64,000 nucleotides of DNA, from contig CAMCWC010000008.1 of the NCBI GenBank assembly GCA_945882415.1, positions 1 to 64,000 on the forward strand. Reading direction: 5' to 3'. Position numbers and translations under genes: made by a program. The notes under the pieces are model-generated. The model was not told the DNA's origin. It worked only from the letters and a program-made list of their open reading frames with translations, and searched no databases. This document shows, piece by piece, positions 34,591-43,822 of the stretch; the stretch's first letter is position 1; every line of letters begins with the position of its first letter. The DNA comes from Chthonomonas calidirosea. Its GTDB lineage: Bacteria > Armatimonadota > Fimbriimonadia > Fimbriimonadales > Fimbriimonadaceae.

Positions 34591-34651
34591 GCGACTGCCT
34601 ATTATGACGCTTGCCGAGGGAAGGAGATGACGGGGGCCTAAGGCACTTGGA

Positions 34652-34954
34652 TTACGCGTCGTTCTTTGGGCCGTCCGCTCGATGGGCGGATGCAGCAATT
34701 AAGTTTGCCCCTCGGTTCGCGATCCAGCTTCCGACTGCACCCATAACCAGGAGCAGTACGATTCGAATGAGAATTCCCGCGAGGTTAGTTTGGGCGGTGT
34801 TGTAATTGATGTCCTTTCCGGCTTCGACACCAAGCGCTTGTGCCGGGGGAGTTCCGAACATTTGCAATGCGAGCTGGAACGTGTAACCGAGGATTGCGAC
34901 GCCACCTAAAAAGGTGAGAAGTCCGAGCACCATGCTTAACGGATCGCGTCTCAT
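34652..34954 (-). CDS. Small membrane protein, unknown
   Basis: This 100-residue protein has two hydrophobic helices: SMVLGLLTFLGGVAILGYTFQLALQMF and LAGILIRIVLLLVMGAVGSWIA. A polar loop (VEAGKDINYNTAQTN) separates them and a short polar tail follows. ATG 34954 has CATAAT ending 6 nt upstream, the clearest leaderless-type start in the window. It follows the MFS gene, which ends at 34991 and reads the same way. Function is unknown. Confidence 0.75.
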   Translation of the reverse strand: MRRDPLSMVLGLLTFLGGVAILGYTFQLALQMFGTPPAQALGVEAGKDINYNTAQTNLAGILIRIVLLLVMGAVGSWIANRGANLIAASAHRADGPKNDA

Positions 34955-34990
34955 GTTGGCATTATGGCGAGCTTAGCTCGGACTTGTTCC

Positions 34991-36265
34991 CTAGGCTTCG
35001 CTTATTGTCGTTTCGGCCTGTGCGGGATCCTTGAGCGTCCAGGCCGCCATCGCGGGGAACAGGATCGCGGCAGCCCCCAAAAGGTACGGATATTCCGGCC
35101 GCGCCGCGAAAAGTGGGTTACCAATAATCGGGCCAACGAGCCGGGCTAGCGCGCCGAGGGACTGTGTGATCCCAAAGATTCCGCCTTGGATCTGAGGAGG
35201 CGCATTTCGGGAGACAAGGCTGGAAAGCGAAGGCTGAGAAAGGCCGCTGCCAACGCCCTGCAGAATCACGACGCCAATCACGGGAAGCCATAGGGGTGCA
35301 TAAGGCACGAGTGCCAAAGCGGGAACGAGCATGATCATCCCGACCCGCAGCAGGTTGATCTCCCCAAACTTTGCTTGGAGCTTCGGCAAAAAGCCGCCTT
35401 GAATCACGGCGCCGGTGATTCCAACGATCCCCAGAATGTAACTGCCGTACTCCTTCGCATGCGTGACGTTCAGGTGAAAGACCGACCTCGGATCGGCAAG
35501 TAGCCGAAAGAACGTGGTTTGTAACATCGCGAAGCCGAAGTTAAAGGCGAAGAGCATGCAGAGCAAGAGCACCAAGCCCTTGGTGGTGAACGCAATTCGC
35601 ATCTCTTGCATCCAAGAAGCACGCTTGATCTCGGTCCCCGGTTTGAGGCTTTCCGGCAATCCAAAAATGATGTAGACCGCGTTGATCAGCGCGAGGCCCG
35701 CTCCGACGTAGCCGAGCAGCATCGGGGAATCGTTTCCAACCCGAATGAGCAATCCGCCGATGACGGGTCCCAGGATGAATCCCATGCCCAGGGCCGCTCC
35801 AACCATCCCGAGACCTTTGGCCCGATCCTGAGGAGCGGTAACGTCGGCCACATAAGCGAAGGCGACCCCGAGGTTCGCGGCCGCGATGCCGGCGATCAGG
35901 CGGCTGCCTAAGGAGAGGCAAAATTCCGTGGCATTGGCATAAACGACGTAGCTCAGAACCGACAAGATCGTCGTCGCGAGGAGAATCGGTCGACGGCCGA
36001 TTCGGTCGCTCAGTCTGCCAAGGATTGGGGAAGCAAACAGTTGGCAAAGGCTGAAGCCGGCGATCAACAGGCCGACCATGTAGCCGACTTCGCGATTCGA
36101 GCCCGCTTGGTCGAGGGGAACTTTCAGCATTTTTGCAGCAAGCGACTCTCCGCGCAGCTGCAAGTCCGGAATGAATAGTCCGAAGCTGAACAAGTCTAGG
36201 AAAACGGTCAGCAGGATCCCTATGAGTAGTGAACGAGAAGGTGGGCTGGCCGTTGACTCAGACAT
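34991..36265 (-). CDS. MFS transporter, TetA-like
   Basis: This 424-residue protein has about twelve transmembrane helices and major-facilitator motifs: the loop 2-3 motif GRLSDRIGRRPILL and FILGPVIGGLLI (motif C of drug:H+ antiporters). The N-half GLLIAGFSLCQLFASP and the C-half GVVILQGVGSGLSQPSL are typical of the TetA/multidrug branch. ATG 36265 (MSESTASPPSRS) was chosen over a more upstream start. TACAAT lies 14 nt before the ATG. The substrate is unknown; drug or sugar efflux are both possible. Confidence 0.88.
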   Translation of the reverse strand: MSESTASPPSRSLLIGILLTVFLDLFSFGLFIPDLQLRGESLAAKMLKVPLDQAGSNREVGYMVGLLIAGFSLCQLFASPILGRLSDRIGRRPILLATTILSVLSYVVYANATEFCLSLGSRLIAGIAAANLGVAFAYVADVTAPQDRAKGLGMVGAALGMGFILGPVIGGLLIRVGNDSPMLLGYVGAGLALINAVYIIFGLPESLKPGTEIKRASWMQEMRIAFTTKGLVLLLCMLFAFNFGFAMLQTTFFRLLADPRSVFHLNVTHAKEYGSYILGIVGITGAVIQGGFLPKLQAKFGEINLLRVGMIMLVPALALVPYAPLWLPVIGVVILQGVGSGLSQPSLSSLVSRNAPPQIQGGIFGITQSLGALARLVGPIIGNPLFAARPEYPYLLGAAAILFPAMAAWTLKDPAQAETTISEA

Positions 36266-36355
36266 GGGGTGTACTGGAGATTGTACTGGGTCGTCTGATA
36301 GAAGCACCGATCTCCGGATTCAAGAATTCGTATTCTCAAGTCTGCGCCGGTGTTG

Positions 36356-36361
36356 TATAGT
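36356..36361 (+). promoter_or_regulatory. Strong -10 of the CUT1 importer
   Basis: TATAGT (5/6) preceded by TTG lies 12 bp before the ATG at 36374, implying a 5' leader of only about 6 nt. No clear -35. The divergent MFS gene starts at 36265, so both promoters share about 108 bp. Confidence 0.5.
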
Positions 36362-36373
36362 GGTACCGACCAG

Positions 36374-38824
36374 ATGAGATGCCGACGTCCTATCTTGGCC
36401 GCGCTCGGGTGCGCACTTGCAACATTTGCATGGGCAGCACCGTCCGACCCCGGCAGTGTAACCCCGAAACGAGACCTCGTCATTTGGGGCGTCAGCATCG
36501 GAGCCGACTCGAAAGGCCAGAGCGCCGTCATCCGAGAGTTTGAGCGCCGAAACCCGGACGTGCGCGTTCGCATCCTAAGCATGGGCGCGGGACAGATGGA
36601 CCCGCAGAAGTTGATGACGAGCATCGTTGGGAACGTTGCTCCGGACGTGATCAACCAAGACCGCTTCACGATCGCCGACTGGGCGAGCCGCGGCGCATTC
36701 CGGTCGCTCGACGACTTGATTGAGCGAGATAAGGATAAAGATCCCCTCACTCCCAAATTTGAGGACTACTACGAGGCGCCTTGGAAAGAGGCGATGTATG
36801 ACGGCAAGATTTACGCCATCCCGACCGGTGCCGACAACCGCATCCTCTACTGGAACCGAAAGATTTTTCGTGAGCAATCGGCCCAACTGACTGCGGCTGG
36901 TCTCGATCCGAGTCGCCCCCCGCGAACCTGGCCCGAACTGCTCGCTTACAGCAAAGCCCTTACCGTTCGAAACAGCGACGGTTCGCTAAAGCGAGCAGGG
37001 TTCATTCCTAACTTCGGCAATGCATGGTTGTACATGTATTCCTTCCAGAACAACGCTGACTTCATGACGGCGGACGGGAAGAAATGCACGTTATACAGCC
37101 CGGCCAGCGAGGAAGCCCTCAACTTCATGAAGGAGGGCTATGAACTCCTCGGGGGTTATGAGAACGCGAAGTCATACGAATCCGGATTCCTTGGCAAAGA
37201 GAACGATGCGTTCATAACCGGGAAAGTCGCCATGAAGATTGATGGCGACTGGATATTGAACGACCTGTCTCGCTACGCTCCACAACTCGAATTGGGGGCG
37301 GCCCCACCGCCGGTCCCCGAAGATCGATTCAACAAGGTCGGCCGATTCAAGGACGAGAAAGATACGTTTATCACTTGGTTCGGTGGCTTTTCTCTCGCCG
37401 TCCCGAGAGGGGCCAGAAATGTGGCCGACGGCTGGGAGTACATCAAGTTCGCCACCAGCACCGAGGGCCGAATGATCGAGTACGCCGCCCAAAGGGATTG
37501 GGAGCGTCGCCGTGGTCGGACCTTCATCCCGCGAATGCTCGCCAGCCGAAATGCGAACGAGCAGGCATTTGAGCGGTTCAAGCCGGCCGACAAAAAGTTT
37601 GCCGATGCGCTGTCCATGCACATCGAAATGGCACCCTATGGCCGAGTTCGGCCAGCGACGTTCGTCGGTCAGACGCTATGGAGCGAGCACGTGAAGGCGA
37701 TGGAGGCGGCTCTTTACGGGAAAGCCACTTCGAAGGAAGCGTTGCTGGCCGGACAGGCCGCCGTGCAGCGGGAACTTGACGCTTTTTATAGCAAATCGAA
37801 TTATCCCGTCATCGACTTGGCGATCCCAACCTACATCGCGATCGGAGTCCTTGTTGTAGCGCTTGCGATTGGTGGCGTTTGGTTCTCGAAGCTGAACCTC
37901 GGAAGACTCGCGAAGAACGAGGCGAAATGGGCTTACCTATTTGTTGCGCCTTGGGTGATTGGGTTTGTCGTGCTCACGCTCGGGCCGATGATCGCATCGC
38001 TGTTCTTCAGCTTCACGCAGTACGACGTTCTGAACGAAGCTCGATGGGTGGGTCTCCGCAACTATCAGGAGATGTTCACCAGCGACCGAACCACGGTTCT
38101 CAAGGCATTTAGCAATGCGGCTTATCTTGCGATGGTTGGTGTTCCTCTTGGGCTCGCAACTGGGCTAGCGGTAGCAATGCTGCTCAACGTATCGACGAAG
38201 GGAATGCGGTTCTACCGAACCCTCTTCTACATGCCGGCCATCGTCCCCGTCGTAGCGAGCGCCGTTTTGTGGACATGGGTGCTCACTCCCGACCCGAGCA
38301 AGGGGCTCATCAACTCGTTTTGGAAGGAGACCTTGACCGCGTGGCTTTCCGTACCGCCACCGACTTGGCTTCAAAGTGCGGACTGGGCAAAGAACGCGCT
38401 GATCCTCCAAGGACTTTGGGGAGCAGGGAGCGGAATGTTGCTTTGGCTCGCTGGATTGAAAGGCGTTTCGACGACGCTTTATGAAGCTTCCGGGATTGAT
38501 GGAGCCACCCCACGGCAGCAGTTCTGGAACGTTACGTTCCCGATGCTCACGCCAATTGTCTTCTTCAATTCGGTCATGGGCTTTATCGGGGCGATGCAGG
38601 AGTTCGACCGGCAGTACGTTATGAAGCCATCGAAGGATGGCCCGATCGGTCCGGACGATGCGCTCCTGACTCCGGTCTATCACCTCTTCCGAAACGGCTT
38701 TGCCTTCTTCAAGATGGGTTATGCCTCCTCCCTCGCCTGGTTGATCTTCGTGGTCATCATGGTCCTGACCTTCACCCAGTTTCGACTGCAAGATCGCTGG
38801 GTCCACTACGAGACAGATAAGTGA
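36374..38824 (+). CDS. Fused sugar-binding protein and CUT1 ABC permease (MalE/UgpB + MalF/UgpA type)
   Basis: This 816-residue protein joins two normally separate subunits. Residues 1-25 are a signal peptide. About 30-470 are an SBP family 1 receptor (VIREFERRNPDVRVRI, LMTSIVGNVAPDVINQ, GKIYAIPTGADNRILYWNRKIF, GKVAMKIDGDWIL). A helix at about 480-503 (TYIAIGVLVVALAIGGVWF) returns the chain across the membrane. From about 515 a full CUT1 permease follows (WAYLFVAPWVIGFVVLTLGPMIASL, VGLRNYQEMF) with the ATPase-docking EAA loop YEASGIDGATPRQQFW at about 702. Topology puts the receptor in the periplasm and the EAA loop in the cytoplasm. It overlaps the partner permease as GTGA. No ATPase gene is nearby, so a shared MsmX-like ATPase is likely. 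Confidence 0.93.
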   Translation: MRCRRPILAALGCALATFAWAAPSDPGSVTPKRDLVIWGVSIGADSKGQSAVIREFERRNPDVRVRILSMGAGQMDPQKLMTSIVGNVAPDVINQDRFTIADWASRGAFRSLDDLIERDKDKDPLTPKFEDYYEAPWKEAMYDGKIYAIPTGADNRILYWNRKIFREQSAQLTAAGLDPSRPPRTWPELLAYSKALTVRNSDGSLKRAGFIPNFGNAWLYMYSFQNNADFMTADGKKCTLYSPASEEALNFMKEGYELLGGYENAKSYESGFLGKENDAFITGKVAMKIDGDWILNDLSRYAPQLELGAAPPPVPEDRFNKVGRFKDEKDTFITWFGGFSLAVPRGARNVADGWEYIKFATSTEGRMIEYAAQRDWERRRGRTFIPRMLASRNANEQAFERFKPADKKFADALSMHIEMAPYGRVRPATFVGQTLWSEHVKAMEAALYGKATSKEALLAGQAAVQRELDAFYSKSNYPVIDLAIPTYIAIGVLVVALAIGGVWFSKLNLGRLAKNEAKWAYLFVAPWVIGFVVLTLGPMIASLFFSFTQYDVLNEARWVGLRNYQEMFTSDRTTVLKAFSNAAYLAMVGVPLGLATGLAVAMLLNVSTKGMRFYRTLFYMPAIVPVVASAVLWTWVLTPDPSKGLINSFWKETLTAWLSVPPPTWLQSADWAKNALILQGLWGAGSGMLLWLAGLKGVSTTLYEASGIDGATPRQQFWNVTFPMLTPIVFFNSVMGFIGAMQEFDRQYVMKPSKDGPIGPDDALLTPVYHLFRNGFAFFKMGYASSLAWLIFVVIMVLTFTQFRLQDRWVHYETDK

Positions 38825-40569
38825 TTTCTCCCCAATTCCTCTTCGCCATTGGGACCCTACTTGCCTGGATCGGCTGGGGATTCGCGCTGTCTGCCGTCGC
38901 AAAGTTGGCCAGATACTTCGGTCGCGATCCGCGAGTTGACCGGCCAGCAGAACTTCGCGGCGCGTTTGTGGCCGCTGCCATCGGTGGAGTGACTTTGCTC
39001 GTGAGCAGTCAAGCGAACCTCCTCACTCCGACCAAGGCGACCGGTGTTTGGAGATTTCCGCTGACCTGGTTTGTCATGCCGTTTACGGCCTGGCTAATGG
39101 CGATATCGGTTGTCATGATCAGCATTCGCTCCGTGCAGTCCTTCTTGGCCATCACGCCAGAAGAGCGAACCGAGAAGTTGCAGACCCTCTTTGGATGGGT
39201 TGTCGTTATCGCAATTGCCGGCACCCTTTACTTCACCGACAAGACCTCCAAGATTGATGTCTTGACCGGTGGGATCGAGGTCACTCCCGCGACCGGTGCA
39301 GGGCTGTTGTTCCTCGCGGTCGCTGCCGTTGCCGGAATGACCTTGGCGGCTCAGGCCACGCGATCACGCGATATTGCCCGGGGGCTCACGAGCCAGCTGA
39401 TGTTGTTGATCGGGTCATTCGTCTTCGGAATCCCGTTCGTCTTTGCGTTGGTTACCAGCTTTAAAGAGGACCAGGACATGGTCTCCCCTTCCGGTGGAAT
39501 TGTTTGGATTCCGCGAGTGCAGCAGACCGTTCCGTACATGGACAAGAAGACTCCGCTCTATGCCACCGATTACAAAGGTAAGAGTATTCAGGGCACCGTT
39601 CTCGATCGAAATGCGGACGGATCGGTGACGGTTGACATCTTCAAACCTCTTTCGATCCGCGGCACAACCTTCCAAACCGACGCATCAAAGCTAAAGGAGA
39701 TTCCAAGAGATGCTCCCGTCGTGACAGCCAAGTTCGAATCACAGGAAGTGACTGGTTTTGTCACGGAAGAGATGGAAGACGGTCGCCGGCAGGTGGAGAT
39801 CACCGAGCCGGAGTCGCTCAAGGGGAAAGTTCAGGTTTTCGAGCCGGCCCAAGTTCAAGCGGTACGTAAGACCGGCCTTCGCTGGCAGAACTATGAGGAC
39901 ACGTTCAGCTACTTACCGCCCGAGACGAACAACGGATTGGTGTATTTGAAAAATACGCTGATCCTTGTGATCTTTTCCGTGATCGGCACGATCATGAGTT
40001 CGGCAATCGTGGCTTATGCCTTCTCCCGCATGTCATTCCCTGGCAAGGAAGCCCTGTTCAAGCTGTTGCTCAGCACGATGATGCTACCGGCGGCGGTGAC
40101 CCTGTTGCCGCAGTTCCTCATCTTCCGCGGCCTGGGTTGGATCGACACCCTGTTCCCGCTCTGGGTGCCGGCGTTCTTCGGCAGCGCCTTCAACATTTTT
40201 CTTTTGCGGCAGTTCTTTAAGAACATCCCGATGGAATTGGAGGACGCGAGCAAGATTGATGGCTGCTCCTACATTCGGACCTTCTGGGACATCATGCTGC
40301 CCCAAATCAAGCCGGCACTGGCCGTCATCGCGATTTGGACCTTCATGGGTGCGTGGAACAACTTCATGGGCCCGCTGATTTACATCAACTCACCCGAGAA
40401 CATGCCGCTTAGCTACGCGCTTCAGCTGTTTCAAGGCGAACGTTCCGGTGAACCTGGCTTGTTGATGGCGTTCAGCGTGATGACGATGATGCCGGTGCTC
40501 TTGCTGTTCTTCTTCGCCCAGCGGTACTTCATTGAGGGCGTGACGCTGAGCGGGTTGGGCGGCCGCTAG
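38821..40569 (+). CDS. CUT1 ABC permease (MalG/UgpE type) with extra N-terminal helices and periplasmic insertion
   Basis: This 582-residue protein is the second permease of the fusion importer. A normal MalG-type protein is about 280-300 residues. Here about 190 N-terminal residues add five predicted helices (e.g. [37 protein letters not shown]). The MalG core begins at [23 protein letters not shown]. Its first periplasmic loop (about 214-370) holds an extra beta-rich domain ([34 protein letters not shown]). The EAA loop [22 protein letters not shown] (about 473) is intact. The start is GTG 38821 overlapping the upstream TGA. The loop domain may contact the tethered binding protein. Confidence 0.92.
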   Translation: MISPQFLFAIGTLLAWIGWGFALSAVAKLARYFGRDPRVDRPAELRGAFVAAAIGGVTLLVSSQANLLTPTKATGVWRFPLTWFVMPFTAWLMAISVVMISIRSVQSFLAITPEERTEKLQTLFGWVVVIAIAGTLYFTDKTSKIDVLTGGIEVTPATGAGLLFLAVAAVAGMTLAAQATRSRDIARGLTSQLMLLIGSFVFGIPFVFALVTSFKEDQDMVSPSGGIVWIPRVQQTVPYMDKKTPLYATDYKGKSIQGTVLDRNADGSVTVDIFKPLSIRGTTFQTDASKLKEIPRDAPVVTAKFESQEVTGFVTEEMEDGRRQVEITEPESLKGKVQVFEPAQVQAVRKTGLRWQNYEDTFSYLPPETNNGLVYLKNTLILVIFSVIGTIMSSAIVAYAFSRMSFPGKEALFKLLLSTMMLPAAVTLLPQFLIFRGLGWIDTLFPLWVPAFFGSAFNIFLLRQFFKNIPMELEDASKIDGCSYIRTFWDIMLPQIKPALAVIAIWTFMGAWNNFMGPLIYINSPENMPLSYALQLFQGERSGEPGLLMAFSVMTMMPVLLLFFFAQRYFIEGVTLSGLGGR

Positions 40570-41309
40570 AGCTTCAGAAACTCTTTCATCTCGGCGAACT
40601 TCTTCGGACCAATGCCTTTGATCTTGAGAAGTTCGTCGATGGTTGCGAATCCGCCGTATGCCTGACGATAGTCGATGATTCTTTGTGCGGTTGCTGGGCC
40701 AATGCCCGGCAGGGACTGAAGCTGGTCCGCGCTGGAAGTATTGAGTGAGATCGGACGGGCAGGCGGCTGTTTCTTGCTACTTCCCGGCTTCTTGACCGGA
40801 GATTCGTCCGAACGTTTGCCGACATATTCCGGTGGCATCGCGAGCGGAAGTGGGGCGAGGCTGCCAGTGAGCGGCGTAGGGCGGCCGGCTTTGGCAACCC
40901 GACTTCCTTTTGATCGGTTGGATCGACTGCTTGCCGGTGCGGCTTCGCTCCCGCGTTGAGAAACAAAAATCTGGCTGCCGTCAATCACCTTCGCCGCAAG
41001 ATTGAGCCCGCTCAGATCTGCGTTCTTGGTCGGCTTGGCTTTGGCAATGGCCTCCTTGAGGCGAGTCGACGGCGCAAACGTGTAGATCCCGGGAAGTTGG
41101 ACAGCTCCGGTGATGTGGACAACGGCCTCGGAAGGTTTGCCAGACTTGTTCTCAGGTTTTGGCTCAGTGAGGGCAGAGTCCCATCGCATCGGAGCCGGAG
41201 CTTGCCGAGAGCTGGTCGCCCAGTATCCGAATCCTGCAGCGATCACAAGTCCAACCAGCGACGCCAGATTTCGGCCGGTTTGGTTGAATTTGCCGTCTAA
41301 GCCGCTCAT
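40566..41309 (-). CDS. ComEA-like DNA-binding protein (SLBB + helix-hairpin-helix)
   Basis: This 247-residue membrane-anchored protein has an N-terminal helix ([17 protein letters not shown]), a SLBB-like segment ([16 protein letters not shown]), a basic Ser/Pro-rich linker and a C-terminal tandem helix-hairpin-helix ([24 protein letters not shown]... IKGIGPKKF). This is the ComEA layout, which binds incoming DNA in competence. The linker is longer than usual. It is downstream of the ppx-like gene by 19 bp and converges on the permease with a 4-bp overlap. Confidence 0.88.
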   Translation of the reverse strand: MSGLDGKFNQTGRNLASLVGLVIAAGFGYWATSSRQAPAPMRWDSALTEPKPENKSGKPSEAVVHITGAVQLPGIYTFAPSTRLKEAIAKAKPTKNADLSGLNLAAKVIDGSQIFVSQRGSEAAPASSRSNRSKGSRVAKAGRPTPLTGSLAPLPLAMPPEYVGKRSDESPVKKPGSSKKQPPARPISLNTSSADQLQSLPGIGPATAQRIIDYRQAYGGFATIDELLKIKGIGPKKFAEMKEFLKL

Positions 41310-41328
41310 CTTGCCCCTTGCGGCAAGT

Positions 41329-42240
41329 TTAGACCAAGTTCAACATCGCCCATCGCCAGCCGCGAATGGAGACGTAGCACTCGGGCGCGGCGAGGGAGTT
41401 GAGCATCCGTTCCAAAATGAGCGCCGCGATATGAATCGTCGTGCCTCGACCCTTTTGAACGCCGATGACGACATCTCGCTCGGCGTCCGTCATCCGCATG
41501 AGCCATCCGACCGCTTTCCCGACTTCTTCATAGTCCAGCCGCGCGCCGTGGACCTCGTCGGGTCGCCAATTTTCCCAGCCTTCGCGGACGCAAACAAGAT
41601 CAGTTCCGGGAGCACCGAGGCAAACGATCTTCCCTGGGTCTGCCGGATTGATCGCGGTGCCGATCGTGTCGTCGATCCAGCTTGAAGCTCGCATAATCTC
41701 GGCTGGGCCGGGAGTTTCAACCGCGAGAAGTTCTCCTCGCAATTGCAACGTTCCGATCCCGAAACTTTTTTCGAAGCTCTTAACCCAGCCGCCATCCGTT
41801 CGAGTGGCCTGAACGACTTCGGTGCTCTGCCCGCCCGGATCAATGATCGTGATTCGGCTGGCATCGGCAAATGCCGCGTCATCCGCAACGGCTAGGAACC
41901 CAAGCTCGGCCTCTTGGACATCCGAAAGCACGACTACGGGTGTGCCCTGTTGCTCAGCCGCCTGCAGAAACACTGGAGCGTTCTGAGCGAGTCGAAGGGC
42001 GGCCGTACCTCCGGCGAAGATTGTGGTGGCGCCCTCAGATTGAGCAATCGCCCAAAACTCAGCCAAAGTTGCGAGGGTGTCCGCCTTTCGATGGGCGAGA
42101 ATTTGCCCAGTTTGTTTGACGCCTTCGCCAAGCAAAGTCACTTTGCTTCGCTCCGCAACGGCATTCCAGCCCGCCTCCGATTTCTCGGCAACCAACAGCA
42201 GAATGGATCCCGATCCAACATCAATTACGGCGTGACGCAC
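41329..42240 (-). CDS. Ppx/GppA family phosphatase
   Basis: This 303-residue ASKHA-fold protein resembles the N-terminal catalytic half of exopolyphosphatase/pppGpp phosphohydrolase. The phosphate loops [16 protein letters not shown] and [12 protein letters not shown] are visible, with [13 protein letters not shown] and [10 protein letters not shown] between them. It lacks the C-terminal HD-like domain of E. coli Ppx. GTG 42240 puts the first strand at the N-terminus; longer frames run into the divergent kinase. TACCCT precedes the GTG by 6 nt, so it may be leaderless. The substrate is polyphosphate or (p)ppGpp by family. Confidence 0.86.
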   Translation of the reverse strand: MRHAVIDVGSGSILLLVAEKSEAGWNAVAERSKVTLLGEGVKQTGQILAHRKADTLATLAEFWAIAQSEGATTIFAGGTAALRLAQNAPVFLQAAEQQGTPVVVLSDVQEAELGFLAVADDAAFADASRITIIDPGGQSTEVVQATRTDGGWVKSFEKSFGIGTLQLRGELLAVETPGPAEIMRASSWIDDTIGTAINPADPGKIVCLGAPGTDLVCVREGWENWRPDEVHGARLDYEEVGKAVGWLMRMTDAERDVVIGVQKGRGTTIHIAALILERMLNSLAAPECYVSIRGWRWAMLNLV

Positions 42241-42286
42241 CGGGAGAGGGTACCGCCGGAATCCACTTTGCAACGGGTAATTTGAG

Positions 42287-43738
42287 GTGGTGGCGAAACT
42301 TCTTGGCATCGACATCGGCACTTCCGGCTGCAAAGTCATCCTCATCGACGAGACCGGCAAGGTTCTCAAACAAGCTTCCGCCGAGTATCCGCTGAGTTCG
42401 CCTCAACCCCTTTGGTCCGAGCAGAACCCCGAAGATTGGTGGACCGGGGTCGAAAAGTGCCTTGTTGAAATAGGTGAGCCAAATCCAGACGCAATCGGAA
42501 TCGCCGGCCAAATGCACGGTGCGGTGTTCCTCGATGAGAACGACGCCATTATTCGCCCTGCCATTCTTTGGAACGATCAGCGGACCGCTGAAGAGTGCGC
42601 AGAAATCGACGCCACCGTTGGCAAAGATCGGATGCGAGACATCACGTTCAACCCACCTCTCACGGGGTTTCAGCTGCCAAAACTGGTCTGGCTCCGAAAT
42701 CATGAGTTGAGCAAGTACTCGCAAGTTCGGTCGCTGCTGCTTCCGAAGGACTACATCCGATTCCGGCTGACGGGCGAGAAAGTCACGGAAGTCAGCGATG
42801 CAAGCGGAACGAGCATGTTGGATGTGACGAGCCGAAATTGGTCGCAAGAAATTCTCTCGGCGCTAGAGATTGATGCCGCCATCTTGCCAAGGGTTGTTGA
42901 ATCTGACGAAGTGACTGGGCACACCAAAGCGGTTGCCGGGTTGTCGGCGGGAATTCCGGTCGTCGGCGGCGGTGGCGACCAGGCCGCGGCGGCGGTTGGA
43001 ACTGGAGCTGTTTCGCCGGGCATCATCAGCGTCAGCCTGGGTACAAGCGGCGTTGTTTTCACTTCGGTCGAGAAGCCGATCTACGATGCCACCGATGCAA
43101 CTCACACTTTTTGCCACGCCAATCGCGGCTGGCACCGAATGGGCGTGATGTTGAGCTGCGGAGGGGCGGTTCGATGGCTGCGTGACACTTTGTACGCCGA
43201 TTCACCGTTCGACAACGTGACGGCGGCCGCAAACTTGGTCCCGGTAGGTTGCGGTGGTTTGACTTTTGCTCCGTACCTTGCTGGTGAGCGAACGCCACAG
43301 AATGATCCTTACCTTCGCGGTGCGTGGGTCGGGCTTACGCTCTCGGCCGGGCGAGCAGAAATGGCCCGGGCTGTTTTTGAAGGCGTCACGTTCGGTTTGC
43401 TCGATGGGTATCGCGCGCTGGTTGGCGATTCTGCCGCCGACGCGGAAGTTAGGATTACGGGTGGCGGAGCGAAGAGTCCGTTTTGGGCTCAGATGATCGC
43501 AGACGTCTTTCAAGCCAACTGTGCCAGTTTGGAAACCGATGAGGGGCCGGCGTTCGGAGCGGCGATTCTTGCCGGAGTTGGTGTCGGAATTTGGCCAAAT
43601 GTGGCCGAAGCGTGCGCGGCAACCGTCCGTTCTCGGGCGGTAACCGTACCTAGCGGCGCGGATTATTCTGAAAGTTACGCAAGATTTTCAGAAATCAGTG
43701 CTCCGTTACAGAAATGGTGCGCTCGTTACCGGTCATAA
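42287..43738 (+). CDS. xylB: Xylulokinase
   Basis: This 483-residue FGGY kinase should phosphorylate D-xylulose with ATP. The phosphate-1 loop LLGIDIGTSGCKVILID, AGQMHGAVFLD with WNDQRT (substrate site), VVGGGGDQAAAAVGTGAV, and the C-terminal ITGGGAKSPFWAQMIADV are xylulokinase-type. GTG 42287 and GTG 42290 are both possible starts; the second has TAATTT 6 nt upstream. Together with the CUT1 importer and the ribose-type ABC system this suggests pentose use, though no xylose isomerase is in the window. Confidence 0.92.
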   Translation: MVAKLLGIDIGTSGCKVILIDETGKVLKQASAEYPLSSPQPLWSEQNPEDWWTGVEKCLVEIGEPNPDAIGIAGQMHGAVFLDENDAIIRPAILWNDQRTAEECAEIDATVGKDRMRDITFNPPLTGFQLPKLVWLRNHELSKYSQVRSLLLPKDYIRFRLTGEKVTEVSDASGTSMLDVTSRNWSQEILSALEIDAAILPRVVESDEVTGHTKAVAGLSAGIPVVGGGGDQAAAAVGTGAVSPGIISVSLGTSGVVFTSVEKPIYDATDATHTFCHANRGWHRMGVMLSCGGAVRWLRDTLYADSPFDNVTAAANLVPVGCGGLTFAPYLAGERTPQNDPYLRGAWVGLTLSAGRAEMARAVFEGVTFGLLDGYRALVGDSAADAEVRITGGGAKSPFWAQMIADVFQANCASLETDEGPAFGAAILAGVGVGIWPNVAEACAATVRSRAVTVPSGADYSESYARFSEISAPLQKWCARYRS

Positions 43739-43762
43739 TTCCGTCGTACGTCTAGGTTGTTG

Positions 43763-43781
43763 CCAGAGTTTCTGACTCTGG
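43763..43781 (+). promoter_or_regulatory. Small hairpin in the rpsA leader region
   Basis: CCAGAG (43763-43768) and CTCTGG (43776-43781) form a 6-bp stem about 40 nt before the rpsA start. It could be an autoregulatory element for S1, as S1 represses its own synthesis in E. coli, but this is only positional. A weak TACATT follows. The rest of 43739-43822 shows nothing distinct. Confidence 0.3.
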
Positions 43782-43822
43782 TACATTCAAACCTCAGCCG
43801 TAGGAGCTTTTTCCTGTTTCCC

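Noticed and set aside
34217-34630. Rightward frames between secA and the small exported protein
   Set aside because: No start site, no domain, and they oppose better-supported leftward genes.
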